A stretch of DNA of 64,000 nucleotides from Murimonas intestini (GCF_024622195.1 NZ_JANKBI010000006.1:62001-126000); one strand, 5' to 3'; positions 1 to 9,092 are shown, counted from the stretch's first letter. Made by a program: numbers and translations. Notes: a model not told the origin generated them from the sequence alone.

Positions 1-828
1 ATATGTCAGGTATTTAAAATGAGCCATCAGCTCTCCTGCCAGCGCACCCTCTATCTCTTCTCTGAGGACTTTATCCTGCACCTCACGGCTGTAAGGAATA
101 CCCTCCAGGTCCACCACTCTGTGGGAAAGCTTCCCCTCTTTTAGGAAGAACCGGACGATATGGTGGTCCACGTCACAGGCTCTGATATCTTCAGAGACAT
201 CTTCTATAAAGGCTCCGCCTCCGCCTGTACATATAAAGGGAATCCCGTCCACCTCATCTTCAAACCTGGAGTGGACATGGCCGCACAATAAATAAGAAAC
301 TTTATCTTTATAAGGCCCGTACACCTTTCTCAGCCTTGCAAACTCTTCATCTGATACAGCATTTCCCGTAAAATGGTTAGGAACCGGGATATGGAAGGCT
401 ATAACTACCTGCTTTACTTCCTGCTCCTCCAATTCTCTGCCCAAAAGTTCCAGCCCTTTATCTGAAAACCTGCGGGACGCATTGTCCAGTACGGCTATGG
501 AAAAATCCTTCCCGCGGATCACATAATCGGCAAGCCCGCAGTATTTCTCATAATCACCTGTGTCATGATTTCCTTTTAATGTGTATACATCCTTTTTTGC
601 AACTGCCTCCGTCAGATTTTTCGCTGTTTCATAAAAATGCCTGTTTCCCGCCGGAACCATATCCCCGGCGATCAGTATCATATCATCGTCCTCTGCAGCA
701 GTCAGGGCGCTGGCATAAGTCTGCATCATTACGATCCCGACACCCTCGCACCCCGGGTCCCCTATCACACTAAAAGACTTCAGCTTATCTGTCTTTATTA
801 ATTCCTGTTCTGCTTTTTTAAAATACAT
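1..828 (-). CDS. Metallophosphoesterase (calcineurin-like), 3' end cut by window edge
   Basis: Translated from the minus strand, an open frame runs from an ATG at 828 off the left edge (276 codons visible, no stop). It carries the binuclear-metal phosphoesterase motifs: GDPGCEG near residue 23 in the place of the usual GDxH, GDM near 55, GNHD near 87 and CGHVHS near 165. Members hydrolyse phosphomono- or diesters with two bound metals. The first motif lacks the canonical His, so metal site 1 may be unusual. No signal peptide, so it is probably cytoplasmic. A modest AGGACGG ribosome site precedes the ATG. The substrate cannot be inferred. Confidence 0.85.
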   Translation of the reverse strand, partial: MYFKKAEQELIKTDKLKSFSVIGDPGCEGVGIVMMQTYASALTAAEDDDMILIAGDMVPAGNRHFYETAKNLTEAVAKKDVYTLKGNHDTGDYEKYCGLADYVIRGKDFSIAVLDNASRRFSDKGLELLGRELEEQEVKQVVIAFHIPVPNHFTGNAVSDEEFARLRKVYGPYKDKVSYLLCGHVHSRFEDEVDGIPFICTGGGGAFIEDVSEDIRACDVDHHIVRFFLKEGKLSHRVVDLEGIPYSREVQDKVLREEIEGALAGELMAHFKYLTY

Positions 829-922
829 GTTTTCCGTCCTTCCTGCCTTTGCGTACCTCCGGGCCTATATTTTGGATAGCGCAGCTTTCGTTCCGCGCGC
901 AGCTGCGCATCCCCCGGATGGT

Positions 923-961
923 TTTTATTTTATAGGAAACAAAGTTTCCTATAGAATAAAA
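923..961. repeat. Long AT-rich hairpin with 10-bp perfect core
   Basis: TATAGGAAAC (931-940), loop AAA, then GTTTCCTATA (944-953). The pairing extends outward through A/T pairs to 923 and 961 with one G-T pair. It sits directly behind the terminator of the cytidylate-kinase-like gene. A second hairpin, GCGCAGCT (879-886) / AGCTGCGC (901-908), lies further on. Together they fill the 175-bp gap between the two minus-strand genes. This could be a second terminator, an RNA-stabilising stem or a dispersed palindrome. Confidence 0.55.
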
Positions 962-985
962 TAGGCCCCTTTCCAAGAGCCTATT
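953..985 (-). terminator. Intrinsic terminator of the cytidylate-kinase-like gene
   Basis: Read on the minus strand, AATAGGC (985-979) pairs with GCCTATT (966-960) and is followed by TTTTATTCT. It begins about 20 bp after the stop codon of the upstream gene. Confidence 0.7.
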
Positions 986-1003
986 CTTTAATTCTATATG
1001 ATA

Positions 1004-1489
1004 TTAGATATATTCCATTCTTTCAAAATACTTCATCAGGATATCCGCACAATTCTCTATACCCAGCTTCGTCGTGTCCAGGATCATGTGATAATTGTTC
1101 ACATCACCCCATGCCCTACCTGTATGCTCATGGTAATAATCAGCTCTTTCTATATCCGTCTTCTCTACTTTTTCTTTAGCCTCCTCATAGGACAGAGATT
1201 CTTTTCCCATGATCCGTTTAATACGGTCTTCCTTATCAGCGCAAACATAAATATTAAAAGCATTCCTCTTATCTTTTAATATCTCAGAAGCACATCTTCC
1301 CAGTATGATACATGGCTCCTCTGCCAGCTTACGGATGGCTGCCTCTTCGGTCTTGTAGTCATTCTCTGCCAGACCCTGTTCAATATCCGCTTTGTCATAT
1401 ACAGGTATCTGCAGCCGTTTTGACAATTCATTCGCGATTATGCTGGCGCCCGTCCCATAACGGCGGCTCATTGTAATTACCAGTTTCAT
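1004..1489 (-). CDS. Cytidylate-kinase-like family protein
   Basis: 161 residues, similar to the cytidylate-kinase-like P-loop family common in clostridia. The N-terminus reads MKLVITMSRRYGTGAS, where a glycine-rich loop (residues 8-15) takes the place of Walker A. A CIILGRCAS strand lies near residue 60, and IKRIMGKE followed by EKVEKTDIERADYYHEHTG forms the arginine-rich lid typical of the family. NMP phosphorylation is plausible but unproven. The product is shorter than true Cmk (about 220 residues). GAGGAGG precedes the ATG, and TATAAT near 1535 is a likely -10 for a monocistronic transcript ending at the hairpin at 953-985. Confidence 0.8.
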   Translation of the reverse strand: MKLVITMSRRYGTGASIIANELSKRLQIPVYDKADIEQGLAENDYKTEEAAIRKLAEEPCIILGRCASEILKDKRNAFNIYVCADKEDRIKRIMGKESLSYEEAKEKVEKTDIERADYYHEHTGRAWGDVNNYHMILDTTKLGIENCADILMKYFERMEYI

Positions 1490-1572
1490 AAGAACCCCTC
1501 CTCGTATGTGAAATAAAAGCTAAATCAGTCTTTATTATAACACTAAAATACGGAAAATCCTAGAGCGTGTTT

Positions 1573-2673
1573 TTATTTTATTTTCCGGATATAATTTTTT
1601 AAGAATTCATAGATCTCTCCTTCTGTGGGAGGGCACCCCTTCAGATGGCATTCAAATCCCCTTGTACAGTTCCCAATGCCCAGCCGTCCTTTTTTCCCCC
1701 GGTATCCCTGTCCTATGGAAATCTTTGTATCCAGCTTCTTTAAAATCCCCTCTTCCCTCAGGCGGTCCAGCGCCGGTATCAGATATCCGTAGCATGCACT
1801 GCAGGATTCCACTTCCTCCACAGCATCCTTCAGCTCCACGATCTTCCTTCCCGCCGATATCTTCACCTCATTTTCACGCTGGTTCAGACACCTGATCACT
1901 GCTTTCGACAGATCAGCCCTTCCCACACCCAGTTCCTCCGCCAGCTGTATATAAGGCACGTCAGACAACTCATATTCCAGAAGGCTGCAGACATATGCAT
2001 CACAGAGCACAGGGTCGGCGGCTGTCAGTATCCTGTCCATCTGCACAGGATTTCCCCCATCTTCAAAATCCAGATCCCCGCATATATTATCCACCACGAT
2101 AAAATCCTGGTGAATTCCTGTATTCAGGTGGGCGATAGGCTTATGAAGGCCCATAGAATGAAAATGGCGCTTTTCTTTATTTGGTATAAGGCCTTTCATA
2201 TTCTTGAGCGCACATGTGATCCTTGTCTGGCAGTGACCCTTGAGCACCGGCACATTTATGAGGAAATCAAGTTCCGTCACAGCATCGCAGATATCCAGTT
2301 TCATTCCTGCGCAGTCATGGAGACTGTGGCTGTCCTTCTGCGTATCCAGAAACTCTGTCCCATACTCACTGCACAGAGCATCATAACCGCATACATGTAC
2401 GGCTTCCTCTGTCCTGTCTCCCACCCACGAGCCTTCCAGTATCACCAGATTCTCATACCCGCGCTCTTTCAGGTATTCGATTATGCCTGCAACGATCTCC
2501 GGATGTGTAGTCGCTCCGTAACCGGCAGGCGTAGGAGATACAAGGTTCGGCTTGATCCCTATCCTCGCATTTCTCCCCGGCACCCTCTCCTCCAGCCCTG
2601 AAGCCTCCAGGATCTCCTTTGTCATCTCTTTATAATTCTTCCCATATATCATCAATATCTCATTATTTTCCAT
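1573..2673 (-). CDS. DUF362 domain-containing protein
   Basis: 366 residues. The N-terminal two thirds match the DUF362 family: IGIKPNLVSPTPAGYGATTHPE near residue 38, NVPVLKGHCQTRITCALKNMKGLIPNKEKRHFH near 140-170 and DADPVLCDAYV-type sequence near 220. The C-terminal part has cysteines in CSACYG, GNCTRGFECHLKGCPP that could bind metal but do not form a standard 2x4Cys ferredoxin. Some DUF362 proteins sit with ferredoxin-like modules or act in redox pathways, but no function is established here. It is a single gene with AT-rich DNA on both sides. Confidence 0.8.
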   Translation of the reverse strand: MENNEILMIYGKNYKEMTKEILEASGLEERVPGRNARIGIKPNLVSPTPAGYGATTHPEIVAGIIEYLKERGYENLVILEGSWVGDRTEEAVHVCGYDALCSEYGTEFLDTQKDSHSLHDCAGMKLDICDAVTELDFLINVPVLKGHCQTRITCALKNMKGLIPNKEKRHFHSMGLHKPIAHLNTGIHQDFIVVDNICGDLDFEDGGNPVQMDRILTAADPVLCDAYVCSLLEYELSDVPYIQLAEELGVGRADLSKAVIRCLNQRENEVKISAGRKIVELKDAVEEVESCSACYGYLIPALDRLREEGILKKLDTKISIGQGYRGKKGRLGIGNCTRGFECHLKGCPPTEGEIYEFLKNYIRKIK

Positions 2674-2778
2674 ATACCGTCCTCCTGTTTCTGACAGCAG
2701 TCAGGACCTGGCCTGCCGCTGCTCTCTTTGCACATACTATATAGCAAACCCTTCCATTCCGCAAGAGGTTTGTTACTA

Positions 2779-2807
2779 TTCCCATCCCCGGATTTTCATG
2801 GTATAAT
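2779..2807 (+). promoter_or_regulatory. Promoter of HD hydrolase gene
   Basis: TTCCCA (2779-2784), 17-bp spacer, TATAAT (2802-2807), 42 bp upstream of the HD gene start codon. GGGAGG supplies the ribosome site. Confidence 0.6.
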
Positions 2808-2848
2808 CCATCTGTGTTTACATTCATATACAGGGAGGCAGATCATAC

Positions 2849-3646
2849 ATGTTGGATTATTCAAAAGCCAGAAATGAATTTGAGAAATATCTGGACGGAT
2901 ATGACCGGACGGATGATAAGATAAAATTAAAGATCATACATACATATGGCGTGGCTGAACAGAGTGAAAAAGTGGCCCGCAGAATGGGGCTTTCAGAGGA
3001 AGATGTGACTCTTGCCAGGATCATTGCCCTTCTCCACGATATAGGAAGATTTGAACAGCTGAAGCAGTTCCACTCCTGGGATGCATCTGTTATGGACCAT
3101 GCGGCCTATGGTGTGCATGTGCTCTTTGACGAAGGACTGATCCGCCGGTTTATTGATGAAGATACATGGGACGCCATGATCAGGACAGCCATTGCACACC
3201 ACAGCGCCTACAGTCTTGACATAACAGGAGATGACCGCACACTGCTCCATGCCCGGCTGATACGTGATGCCGATAAGCTGGATAACTGCCGTGTTAAGCT
3301 GGAGGAACCTGTTGAGGTTCTCCTGGACGCCTCCCCCGTGGAAGTCGGCGCCATGGAAGTCACGCCTGAAATAGCCGGGACTTTTTTCAGTAACAAATGC
3401 ATCCTGCTCTCTGAGAGGATCACAAAAGTTGATTACTGGGTATCTTATGTGGCATATTTTTATGATATTAATTTTGCGGAAAGCCTGTCAGTCATCCGGG
3501 AGGAAAATTATGTTTCCAGAATCATAGACAGGATCCCATACACCAATCCTCAGACGGCCCTTACCATGGAGCGCATGAAAAGGTATATGGAATCCTATAT
3601 TGACAGCAGGATCTATGCCGATTCTTCTGCAAAATTGCCTGTGTAG
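2849..3646 (+). CDS. HD domain phosphohydrolase
   Basis: 265 residues with an N-terminal HD domain: H30 (IIHTYGVAEQ), the HD pair in LLHDIGRFEQ (residues 68-77), then HHSAYS and RDADKLDN. These are the classic metal-binding His/Asp residues of HD phosphohydrolases, which act on nucleotides or related phosphate esters. The C-terminal 110 residues are not recognised. The gene converges on the ABC exporter operon, and the last 34 bp of both coding regions overlap tail to tail (3613-3646). Confidence 0.82.
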   Translation: MLDYSKARNEFEKYLDGYDRTDDKIKLKIIHTYGVAEQSEKVARRMGLSEEDVTLARIIALLHDIGRFEQLKQFHSWDASVMDHAAYGVHVLFDEGLIRRFIDEDTWDAMIRTAIAHHSAYSLDITGDDRTLLHARLIRDADKLDNCRVKLEEPVEVLLDASPVEVGAMEVTPEIAGTFFSNKCILLSERITKVDYWVSYVAYFYDINFAESLSVIREENYVSRIIDRIPYTNPQTALTMERMKRYMESYIDSRIYADSSAKLPV

Positions 3647-5544
3647 AGCTGATAGTATTTTCCTTTTCTGGCTATCAGCTGGTCATGGGTACCTCTTTCA
3701 ATGATCCTGCCCTGCTCCAGGACCATGATGCAGTCTGCATTGCGCACTGTGGAAAGGCGGTGGGCTATGACAAAGGTAGTCCTTCCCTTCATAAGCCGGT
3801 CCATCCCCTGCTGAACCAGTGCCTCTGTCCTGGTATCAATGGAGGAGGTCGCCTCATCCAGTATCAGTACGGGCGGGTCTGCAGCCGCAGCTCTGGCTAT
3901 GGCCAGCAGCTGCCTCTGTCCCTGGCTCAGATTGCTGCCGTCTCCTGTCAGCATAGTGTCATATCCGTCCGGGAGGCGCCTGATAAAGCTGTCTGCATTT
4001 GCCAGCCGCGCTGCTGCTATGCATTCTTCGTCTGAAGTATCCAGACGCCCGTAACGTATATTATCCATGACTGTGCCTGTAAACAGGTGGGTATCCTGGA
4101 GTACAATGCCAAGGGAGCGGCGCAGGTCTGCTTTCTTTATTTTATTTATATTGATATTGTCATATCTGATCTTTCCATCCTGGATGTCATAGAATCGGTT
4201 GATCAGGTTTGTGATCGTAGTTTTTCCTGCCCCTGTGCTCCCCACAAATGCTATCTTCTGCCCCGGGGCTGCATAGAGTTTCACACCGTGCAGCACGATT
4301 TTTTTATCATTATATCCAAAATCCACGTCGTTAAATGTCACATCACCCATGACTTTTGTATATGAGACTGTGCCCTCAGCCCTGTGCGGGTGCCTCCAGG
4401 CCCATATGCCAGTCCTCTCCTCTGTCTCAGTAAGGGTTCCGTCCTCTTCTTCTCTGGCATTTACCAGTTCCACATACCCTTCATCCTTCTCAGGCTGTTC
4501 ATCCAGAAGCCCGAAGACACGGCTGGCTCCTGCCATGGCCATCACAATACTGTTCATCTGCTGGCTTATCTGTGTTACCGGCTGGGTAAAATTTTTGTTT
4601 AATGTCAGGAATGAGACAAGTGTTCCCAGCGTCAGCCCGTAAAAGCCTCCCAGCGCCAGAAGCGCGCCTGCTACAGCGCAGAGCACATAACTGATATTGC
4701 CCAGATTGGCATTTACCGGCATCATAATATTTGCAAATTTATTTGCGCTGTCTGCGCTGGCTCTGAGTTCCTGATTTACTTTTCTGAAATTTTCCAGGCT
4801 TTTCTCCTCGTGGCAGAAGACTTTTACTACCTTCTGGCCTTCCATCATCTCCTCAATGTAACCATTCACAGCCCCCAGATCCTTCTGCTGCTTTGTAAAG
4901 TATTCAGCTGACCTGGCGCTCAGCTTTTTAGTGGTGATCATCATGATTCCAACCATCACAAGTGTCACTGCGGTCAGAGGAATATTAAGCACCACCATGC
5001 TGATAAATGTGGAAAGGATCGTGACAGCTGAATTGAGTACCTGGGGAATGCTCTGGCTGATAAGCTGGCGGAGCGTATCCACGTCATTTGTATACACTGA
5101 CATGATATCTCCGTGGGCGTGGGTATCAAAATATTTGACAGGCAGGGATTCCATATGGGTAAACAGGTCTACACGTATGTTCCTCATAGTGCCCTGGCTG
5201 ATATTGACCATGATTCTGTTATATGCGTATGCACAGAGAATACCTGCGGCATATGTGCCCGCCATTGACAGCAGCGCCCCCGCCAGAGCGCCGAAGTCAG
5301 CAGATGATGACTGCGTCATGGGTACGATATAATCATCTATCAGCTTCTGCATAAATAAGGTTCCCCTTAAAGTGGCTAAAGCTGTACCGATGATACAGGC
5401 TGCTACCATAAAAAACGAGAACTTGTAGTTCTTAAGCATATAGCTTATAAGTCTTATTAAAATTTTCCCGGGATTCTCAACGTGAGGCCTGGGACCGGTT
5501 TTGCCGGCTCCGGGACCGTTTATGATCTTTGCATTTTCCGCCAT
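3613..5544 (-). CDS. ABC exporter half-transporter, catalytically canonical subunit
   Basis: 643 residues: an N-terminal six-helix type IV transmembrane domain (residues about 30-340) and a C-terminal nucleotide-binding domain. Walker A GSTGAGKTT lies near 435, the signature LSQGQ near 540, Walker B LILDEATSS near 560 and the switch His in IAHRLS near 594. Catalytic Glu and His are both present. A charged 45-residue linker before the NBD and an N-terminal extension are common in clostridial heterodimers. Its start follows the stop of the 5548-7323 gene after three bases, so the two are translationally coupled and should form one exporter (multidrug, peptide or lipid class; substrate unknown). 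Confidence 0.9.
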   Translation of the reverse strand: MAENAKIINGPGAGKTGPRPHVENPGKILIRLISYMLKNYKFSFFMVAACIIGTALATLRGTLFMQKLIDDYIVPMTQSSSADFGALAGALLSMAGTYAAGILCAYAYNRIMVNISQGTMRNIRVDLFTHMESLPVKYFDTHAHGDIMSVYTNDVDTLRQLISQSIPQVLNSAVTILSTFISMVVLNIPLTAVTLVMVGIMMITTKKLSARSAEYFTKQQKDLGAVNGYIEEMMEGQKVVKVFCHEEKSLENFRKVNQELRASADSANKFANIMMPVNANLGNISYVLCAVAGALLALGGFYGLTLGTLVSFLTLNKNFTQPVTQISQQMNSIVMAMAGASRVFGLLDEQPEKDEGYVELVNAREEEDGTLTETEERTGIWAWRHPHRAEGTVSYTKVMGDVTFNDVDFGYNDKKIVLHGVKLYAAPGQKIAFVGSTGAGKTTITNLINRFYDIQDGKIRYDNININKIKKADLRRSLGIVLQDTHLFTGTVMDNIRYGRLDTSDEECIAAARLANADSFIRRLPDGYDTMLTGDGSNLSQGQRQLLAIARAAAADPPVLILDEATSSIDTRTEALVQQGMDRLMKGRTTFVIAHRLSTVRNADCIMVLEQGRIIERGTHDQLIARKGKYYQLYTGNFAEESA

Positions 5545-5547
5545 CTG

Positions 5548-7323
5548 TCACACCGCCTTCTCTTTTATTACATCTGTTTTTCCCTCAGCCTGGTCGAAGT
5601 CGCCTCCGCCCTTTATCTGGGTATTATATATCTCTCTGTATATTTCATTATTCTCAAGCAGTCTTTCATGGGTATCGAATCCATTTATCCTGCCGTCCTC
5701 CAGCACCAGTATCTTATCAGCATCCTGTACACTTGAAATTCGCTGGGCAATGATCAATTTTGTAGTGCCTGGGATCCTGGCTGTAAATGACTCCCTGATC
5801 TTAGCATCCGTGGCCGTGTCCACAGCGCTGGTGGAATCATCCAGGATAAGGACTCTGGGCTTTTTGAGAAGCGCTCTGGCTATACATAGCCTCTGCTTCT
5901 GCCCTCCTGAGACATTAGAGCCGCCCTGCTCAATATAAGTATTATATTTGTCCGGCAGCTGCTCGATAAACTCATCCGCACATGCCTGACGGCATGCTTC
6001 TATGCACTCTTCTTCATCAGCGTTTTCATCGCCCCATCTGAGATTATCCAGGATAGTTCCTGAAAACAGGACATTTTTCTGCAGCACCACAGCCACCTGG
6101 TCACGCAGGCACTCCATGTCATAGGAACGCACATCTTTTCCTCCCACGCAGACAGAGCCTTCTGTCACATCATAGAGCCTGCTGATGAGATTCACAAGAC
6201 TCGACTTGCCGCAGCCCGTGCCTCCGATGATGCCTATGGTTTCCCCTGCGCTGATGTGAAGGTCTATATCATGAAGTGTATCTTTTTTGCTTCCCTGTCT
6301 GTAGGTGAAGTTCACATGATTAAAATCAATACTCCCGTCCCTGATCTCTGTCTCCGGCTTTTCCGGATTCGTCAGGCTGGCCTTTTCAGTGAGCACCTCC
6401 GCTATACGCCGCCCGCTGGCAGCGCTCATAGTGACCATTACAAATATCATGGAAAGCATCATCAGGGACATCATGATTCCCATGATATAGCTGAACATGG
6501 AAGTGAGCTCCCCTGTAGTCAGATTTCCTGCCACAACATAGTGGGCCCCAAACCAGGAAAGTGCAATGACACATCCGTAGATAACAAGCATCATGACAGG
6601 ATTATTAAAGGCCAGAATGCCCTCCGCCTTAACAAAAAGCTTGTAAAGCCTCCCTGCCGCCTCTGTGAATTTCTCATTCTCGTAATCCTCCCGCACAAAT
6701 GCCTTTACAACACGTATGGCGGAGACATTCTCCTGGACACTGGCATTTAAGGCGTCATACTTTTTAAATACTACGTCAAAAATCTTTGTCGTTCTGGTCA
6801 TAACCAGAATGAGCACAGCCGCCAGTACTATGATCGCAGCCACAAAGATGAGGCTCAGTCTCACATTAATAAAAAAGCACATAAACATGCTGCACACCAG
6901 CATCATAGGCGCCCTCACCGCGATCCTGAGTATCATCTGGTATGCGTTCTGCACGTTTGTCACGTCTGTTGTCATTCTTGTCACAAGTCCCGCTGTACTG
7001 TATTTATCAATATTTGAAAATGAAAATGTCTGTATATTACTGTACATGCCATCCCTGAGATTGCACGCAAATCCCGATGACGCGCTGGCTGCATATTTTC
7101 CTGCAAGGACTCCTGATAACAGGCTGAATGCCGCCAGCAGAAGCATCAGGGCGCCATAAAAATAAACCTGGCTGATGTTTCCTGCCTCTATCCCCCTGTC
7201 AATGATCGCAGCCGTAACAAACGGTATCAAAACCTCCATTATAACTTCCAGCGCCGAAAAAAGCGGCGTCAGAAGAGATGCTCTTTTATACTCCTTAACC
7301 TGGCTCAACAATATTTTTATCAT
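5548..7323 (-). CDS. ABC exporter half-transporter, degenerate-site subunit
   Basis: 591 residues when started at the ATG at 7323 (MIKILLSQ), which places the membrane domain normally; an upstream in-frame ATG at 7344 overlaps the AAGGAGG ribosome site. Six transmembrane helices precede an NBD with Walker A GGTGCGKSS (about 365), signature VSGGQ (about 473), Walker B LILDDST (about 492) and IAQRIS. The catalytic Glu is replaced by Asp and the switch His by Gln. These are the changes seen in heterodimeric exporters with one non-hydrolysing site. It is the first gene of a two-gene operon divergent from a LysR regulator. Confidence 0.9.
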   Translation of the reverse strand: MIKILLSQVKEYKRASLLTPLFSALEVIMEVLIPFVTAAIIDRGIEAGNISQVYFYGALMLLLAAFSLLSGVLAGKYAASASSGFACNLRDGMYSNIQTFSFSNIDKYSTAGLVTRMTTDVTNVQNAYQMILRIAVRAPMMLVCSMFMCFFINVRLSLIFVAAIIVLAAVLILVMTRTTKIFDVVFKKYDALNASVQENVSAIRVVKAFVREDYENEKFTEAAGRLYKLFVKAEGILAFNNPVMMLVIYGCVIALSWFGAHYVVAGNLTTGELTSMFSYIMGIMMSLMMLSMIFVMVTMSAASGRRIAEVLTEKASLTNPEKPETEIRDGSIDFNHVNFTYRQGSKKDTLHDIDLHISAGETIGIIGGTGCGKSSLVNLISRLYDVTEGSVCVGGKDVRSYDMECLRDQVAVVLQKNVLFSGTILDNLRWGDENADEEECIEACRQACADEFIEQLPDKYNTYIEQGGSNVSGGQKQRLCIARALLKKPRVLILDDSTSAVDTATDAKIRESFTARIPGTTKLIIAQRISSVQDADKILVLEDGRINGFDTHERLLENNEIYREIYNTQIKGGGDFDQAEGKTDVIKEKAV

Positions 7324-7355
7324 AAATAATGCTTCCTCCTTCATTTCAATCTCTT

Positions 7356-7407
7356 ATAACATTTTCTCACTGTTCCTGTTGAAAGTGAAATCAAAAAATG
7401 TTATTAT
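7356..7407. promoter_or_regulatory. Dyad operator and LysR promoter between ABC operon and LysR gene
   Basis: ATAACATTTT (7356-7365) and AAAATGTTAT (7395-7404) form an inverted repeat, with a nested TCACT (7367-7371) / AGTGA (7384-7388). The plus-strand promoter TTGAAA (7379-7384), 17 bp, TATTAT (7402-7407) lies inside the dyad. The arrangement suits autoregulation plus control of the divergent exporter. Confidence 0.55.
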
Positions 7408-7464
7408 TAATAAACAACCTTTATCAATTTTGTTTAACAGCTTTTATTTAAAAGGAGGATAATT

Positions 7465-8343
7465 TTGAATACTGTACAGTTAGAGTGCTTTCTGGCTGTT
7501 TCCGAGACACTGAACTTCGCCAGGGCCGCTGAGCATCTTCACATAACCCAGCCTGCCGTCACCCATCAGATAAATTCTCTGGAATCAGAGCTGGATGTAA
7601 AATTATTCAAGCGAACAACGAGAACTGTAGAATTGACAGAAGAAGGGTGGAGTTTCTTCAACGACGCAAAAACCATCCTGAATATGACACATATGGCTAA
7701 AGCACGCCTTTCAAGCCATAATACGGAAGAGATACGTTCTATCGGGATCGGCTGCCACAGCCCCATGGAACTCTCTCTGCTTCCAAAACCGCTGAATGCT
7801 TTTTTAAAGAAATACCCTGATATCCACCCTGAGCTGAAGATGGTGCCGTTTCAGGCACTGCAGAATCTTCTTCAGGAGGAAAATATAGATGTAATGATGG
7901 GATTCCTGGATGAAAACTCAAAGAAACTGCCGGGAGTATATGTAGAACTTACAAAAGCCCCCCTGGCCTGTGTCATGTCTCCCTCCCATCCACTGTCCAG
8001 CAGGGAGAGCCTCCGCCTGGAGGATCTTAAAGAGGGAAAGCTTATTATATGCAGTCCTCGTAAAACCTCTGCGGCAGTATCCAGGATCCAGGGACAGCTG
8101 ATCGGCTGCAGGACGCCTTCTGATGTATATTTCTGTGACAATATTGAGTGCGGAATAACACTGGTGCAGGCTGGGGTTGGCTTTATAATACTTCCTGCTA
8201 TACTGCCTGAGCACAGCAGCGCCCTCTCCCATGTCCTGCTGGAAGGTGTCCAGCCGGAGTCATTCGGTCTGTATTATAAGACACTGCAGAGAAACCAGCC
8301 TTTGAAGGATTTTATACAATTCATGAAAGAATATTTCAGCTGA
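7465..8343 (+). CDS. LysR-family transcriptional regulator
   Basis: 292 residues. The N-terminal winged helix (residues 1-60: CFLAVSETLNFARAAEHLHITQPAVTHQINSLESEL) is textbook LysR, followed by a linker helix and a periplasmic-binding-like effector domain (about 90-290). Translation starts at TTG (7465), with AAAGGAGGA at 7451-7459 fixing the choice. Divergence from the ABC exporter and the shared dyad make the exporter the likely target, responding to an unknown small-molecule coinducer. A strong bidirectional terminator follows at 8360-8400. Confidence 0.9.
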   Translation: MNTVQLECFLAVSETLNFARAAEHLHITQPAVTHQINSLESELDVKLFKRTTRTVELTEEGWSFFNDAKTILNMTHMAKARLSSHNTEEIRSIGIGCHSPMELSLLPKPLNAFLKKYPDIHPELKMVPFQALQNLLQEENIDVMMGFLDENSKKLPGVYVELTKAPLACVMSPSHPLSSRESLRLEDLKEGKLIICSPRKTSAAVSRIQGQLIGCRTPSDVYFCDNIECGITLVQAGVGFIILPAILPEHSSALSHVLLEGVQPESFGLYYKTLQRNQPLKDFIQFMKEYFS

Positions 8344-8359
8344 AGATGAAAACAAAAGT

Positions 8360-8400
8360 GCCCCACAGCATAGAAACTCAGCTGTGGGGCAGCATTTTTT
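8360..8400. terminator. Bidirectional intrinsic terminator
   Basis: GCCCCACAGC (8360-8369) and GCTGTGGGGC (8381-8390) form a perfect 10-bp stem. TTTTTT (8395-8400) serves the LysR gene. On the other strand the stem is followed by ACTTTTGTTTT, serving the uronate operon ending at 8399. Confidence 0.85.
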
Positions 8401-9037
8401 ACTGAAGGATTTCTTTTACGCATTCAGCAATCTGTTCGTCTTTACAGTTTTCAAAGAAATACTCCCGGAACTTCTCCCCTGACAGGGCGCCTTTTACAAG
8501 CTCTCTGTCCAGATTCTTAAGGATAGTCACCAGATCTGTATATGTATGCTTCTTCACTTCATCCAGGATCTTTTTATTCCTCTGTTCCGGAACAGCCCTC
8601 TCTCTGGGATAGCCCTGCCCGCTCTCTTCCACGTACAGCTTTTCAAATATATACTCCAGGTTCAGGTCTCCGCCCCATCCGAATCCTTTTGCAAAGGGGA
8701 TCGCAATTGCATTGCCGTCATTGATCTGTGCAAATGTGTATGCATCCAGAGGATCTTCCACATGGCCGCAGATCACACCCGGGAATGAATTGCAGGCCAG
8801 CATGGCCCCTTCTCCTGTGCCGCAGCCTGTGATCACATAATCCGCTGCTTTGGAATTCAGAAGAACTGCTGCCAGAATCCCTACCTGGACATATGTGAGC
8901 TGGCATTCGTCCTCTGCCGTGTACATTCCATAATTAAATACTTCATGCCCCATGGGCTCAACTACTTTTTTTAATGAATTTAAGATCATGGCATTCTTTG
9001 ATGCCTGGCTGTTTTCGTTGATAAGTGCTATTTTCAT
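8399..9037 (-). CDS. RpiB/LacAB-family isomerase, DhuI-like (4-deoxy-5-keto-uronate isomerase)
   Basis: 212 residues of the RpiB/LacA/LacB sugar-isomerase fold. The start MKIALINENSQASKN, the ITGCGTGEGA active-site loop (Cys near 70), KGFGWGGDLNLEY and YPRERAVPEQRN resemble, from memory, the streptococcal enzyme DhuI, which isomerises 4-deoxy-L-threo-5-hexosulose uronate released from unsaturated glycosaminoglycan disaccharides. Ribose-5-phosphate isomerases of this fold are shorter (about 150 residues) and lack this C-terminal half. It is the last gene of a kduI-kduD-isomerase operon (55 bp after kduD) with GGAGGAA as ribosome site. Assignment to DK-uronate rather than a sugar phosphate is inferred from context and resemblance. 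Confidence 0.78.
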   Translation of the reverse strand: MKIALINENSQASKNAMILNSLKKVVEPMGHEVFNYGMYTAEDECQLTYVQVGILAAVLLNSKAADYVITGCGTGEGAMLACNSFPGVICGHVEDPLDAYTFAQINDGNAIAIPFAKGFGWGGDLNLEYIFEKLYVEESGQGYPRERAVPEQRNKKILDEVKKHTYTDLVTILKNLDRELVKGALSGEKFREYFFENCKDEQIAECVKEILQ

Positions 9038-9092
9038 TTTCTATTCCTCCATTATTGATCCTTGATTGATGCGGCAGGGTATTTGACCCGGG

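Noticed and set aside
579..773. Plus-strand frame of 64 codons at 579
   Set aside because: Lies antisense within the metallophosphoesterase gene, has no ribosome site and no recognisable domain.
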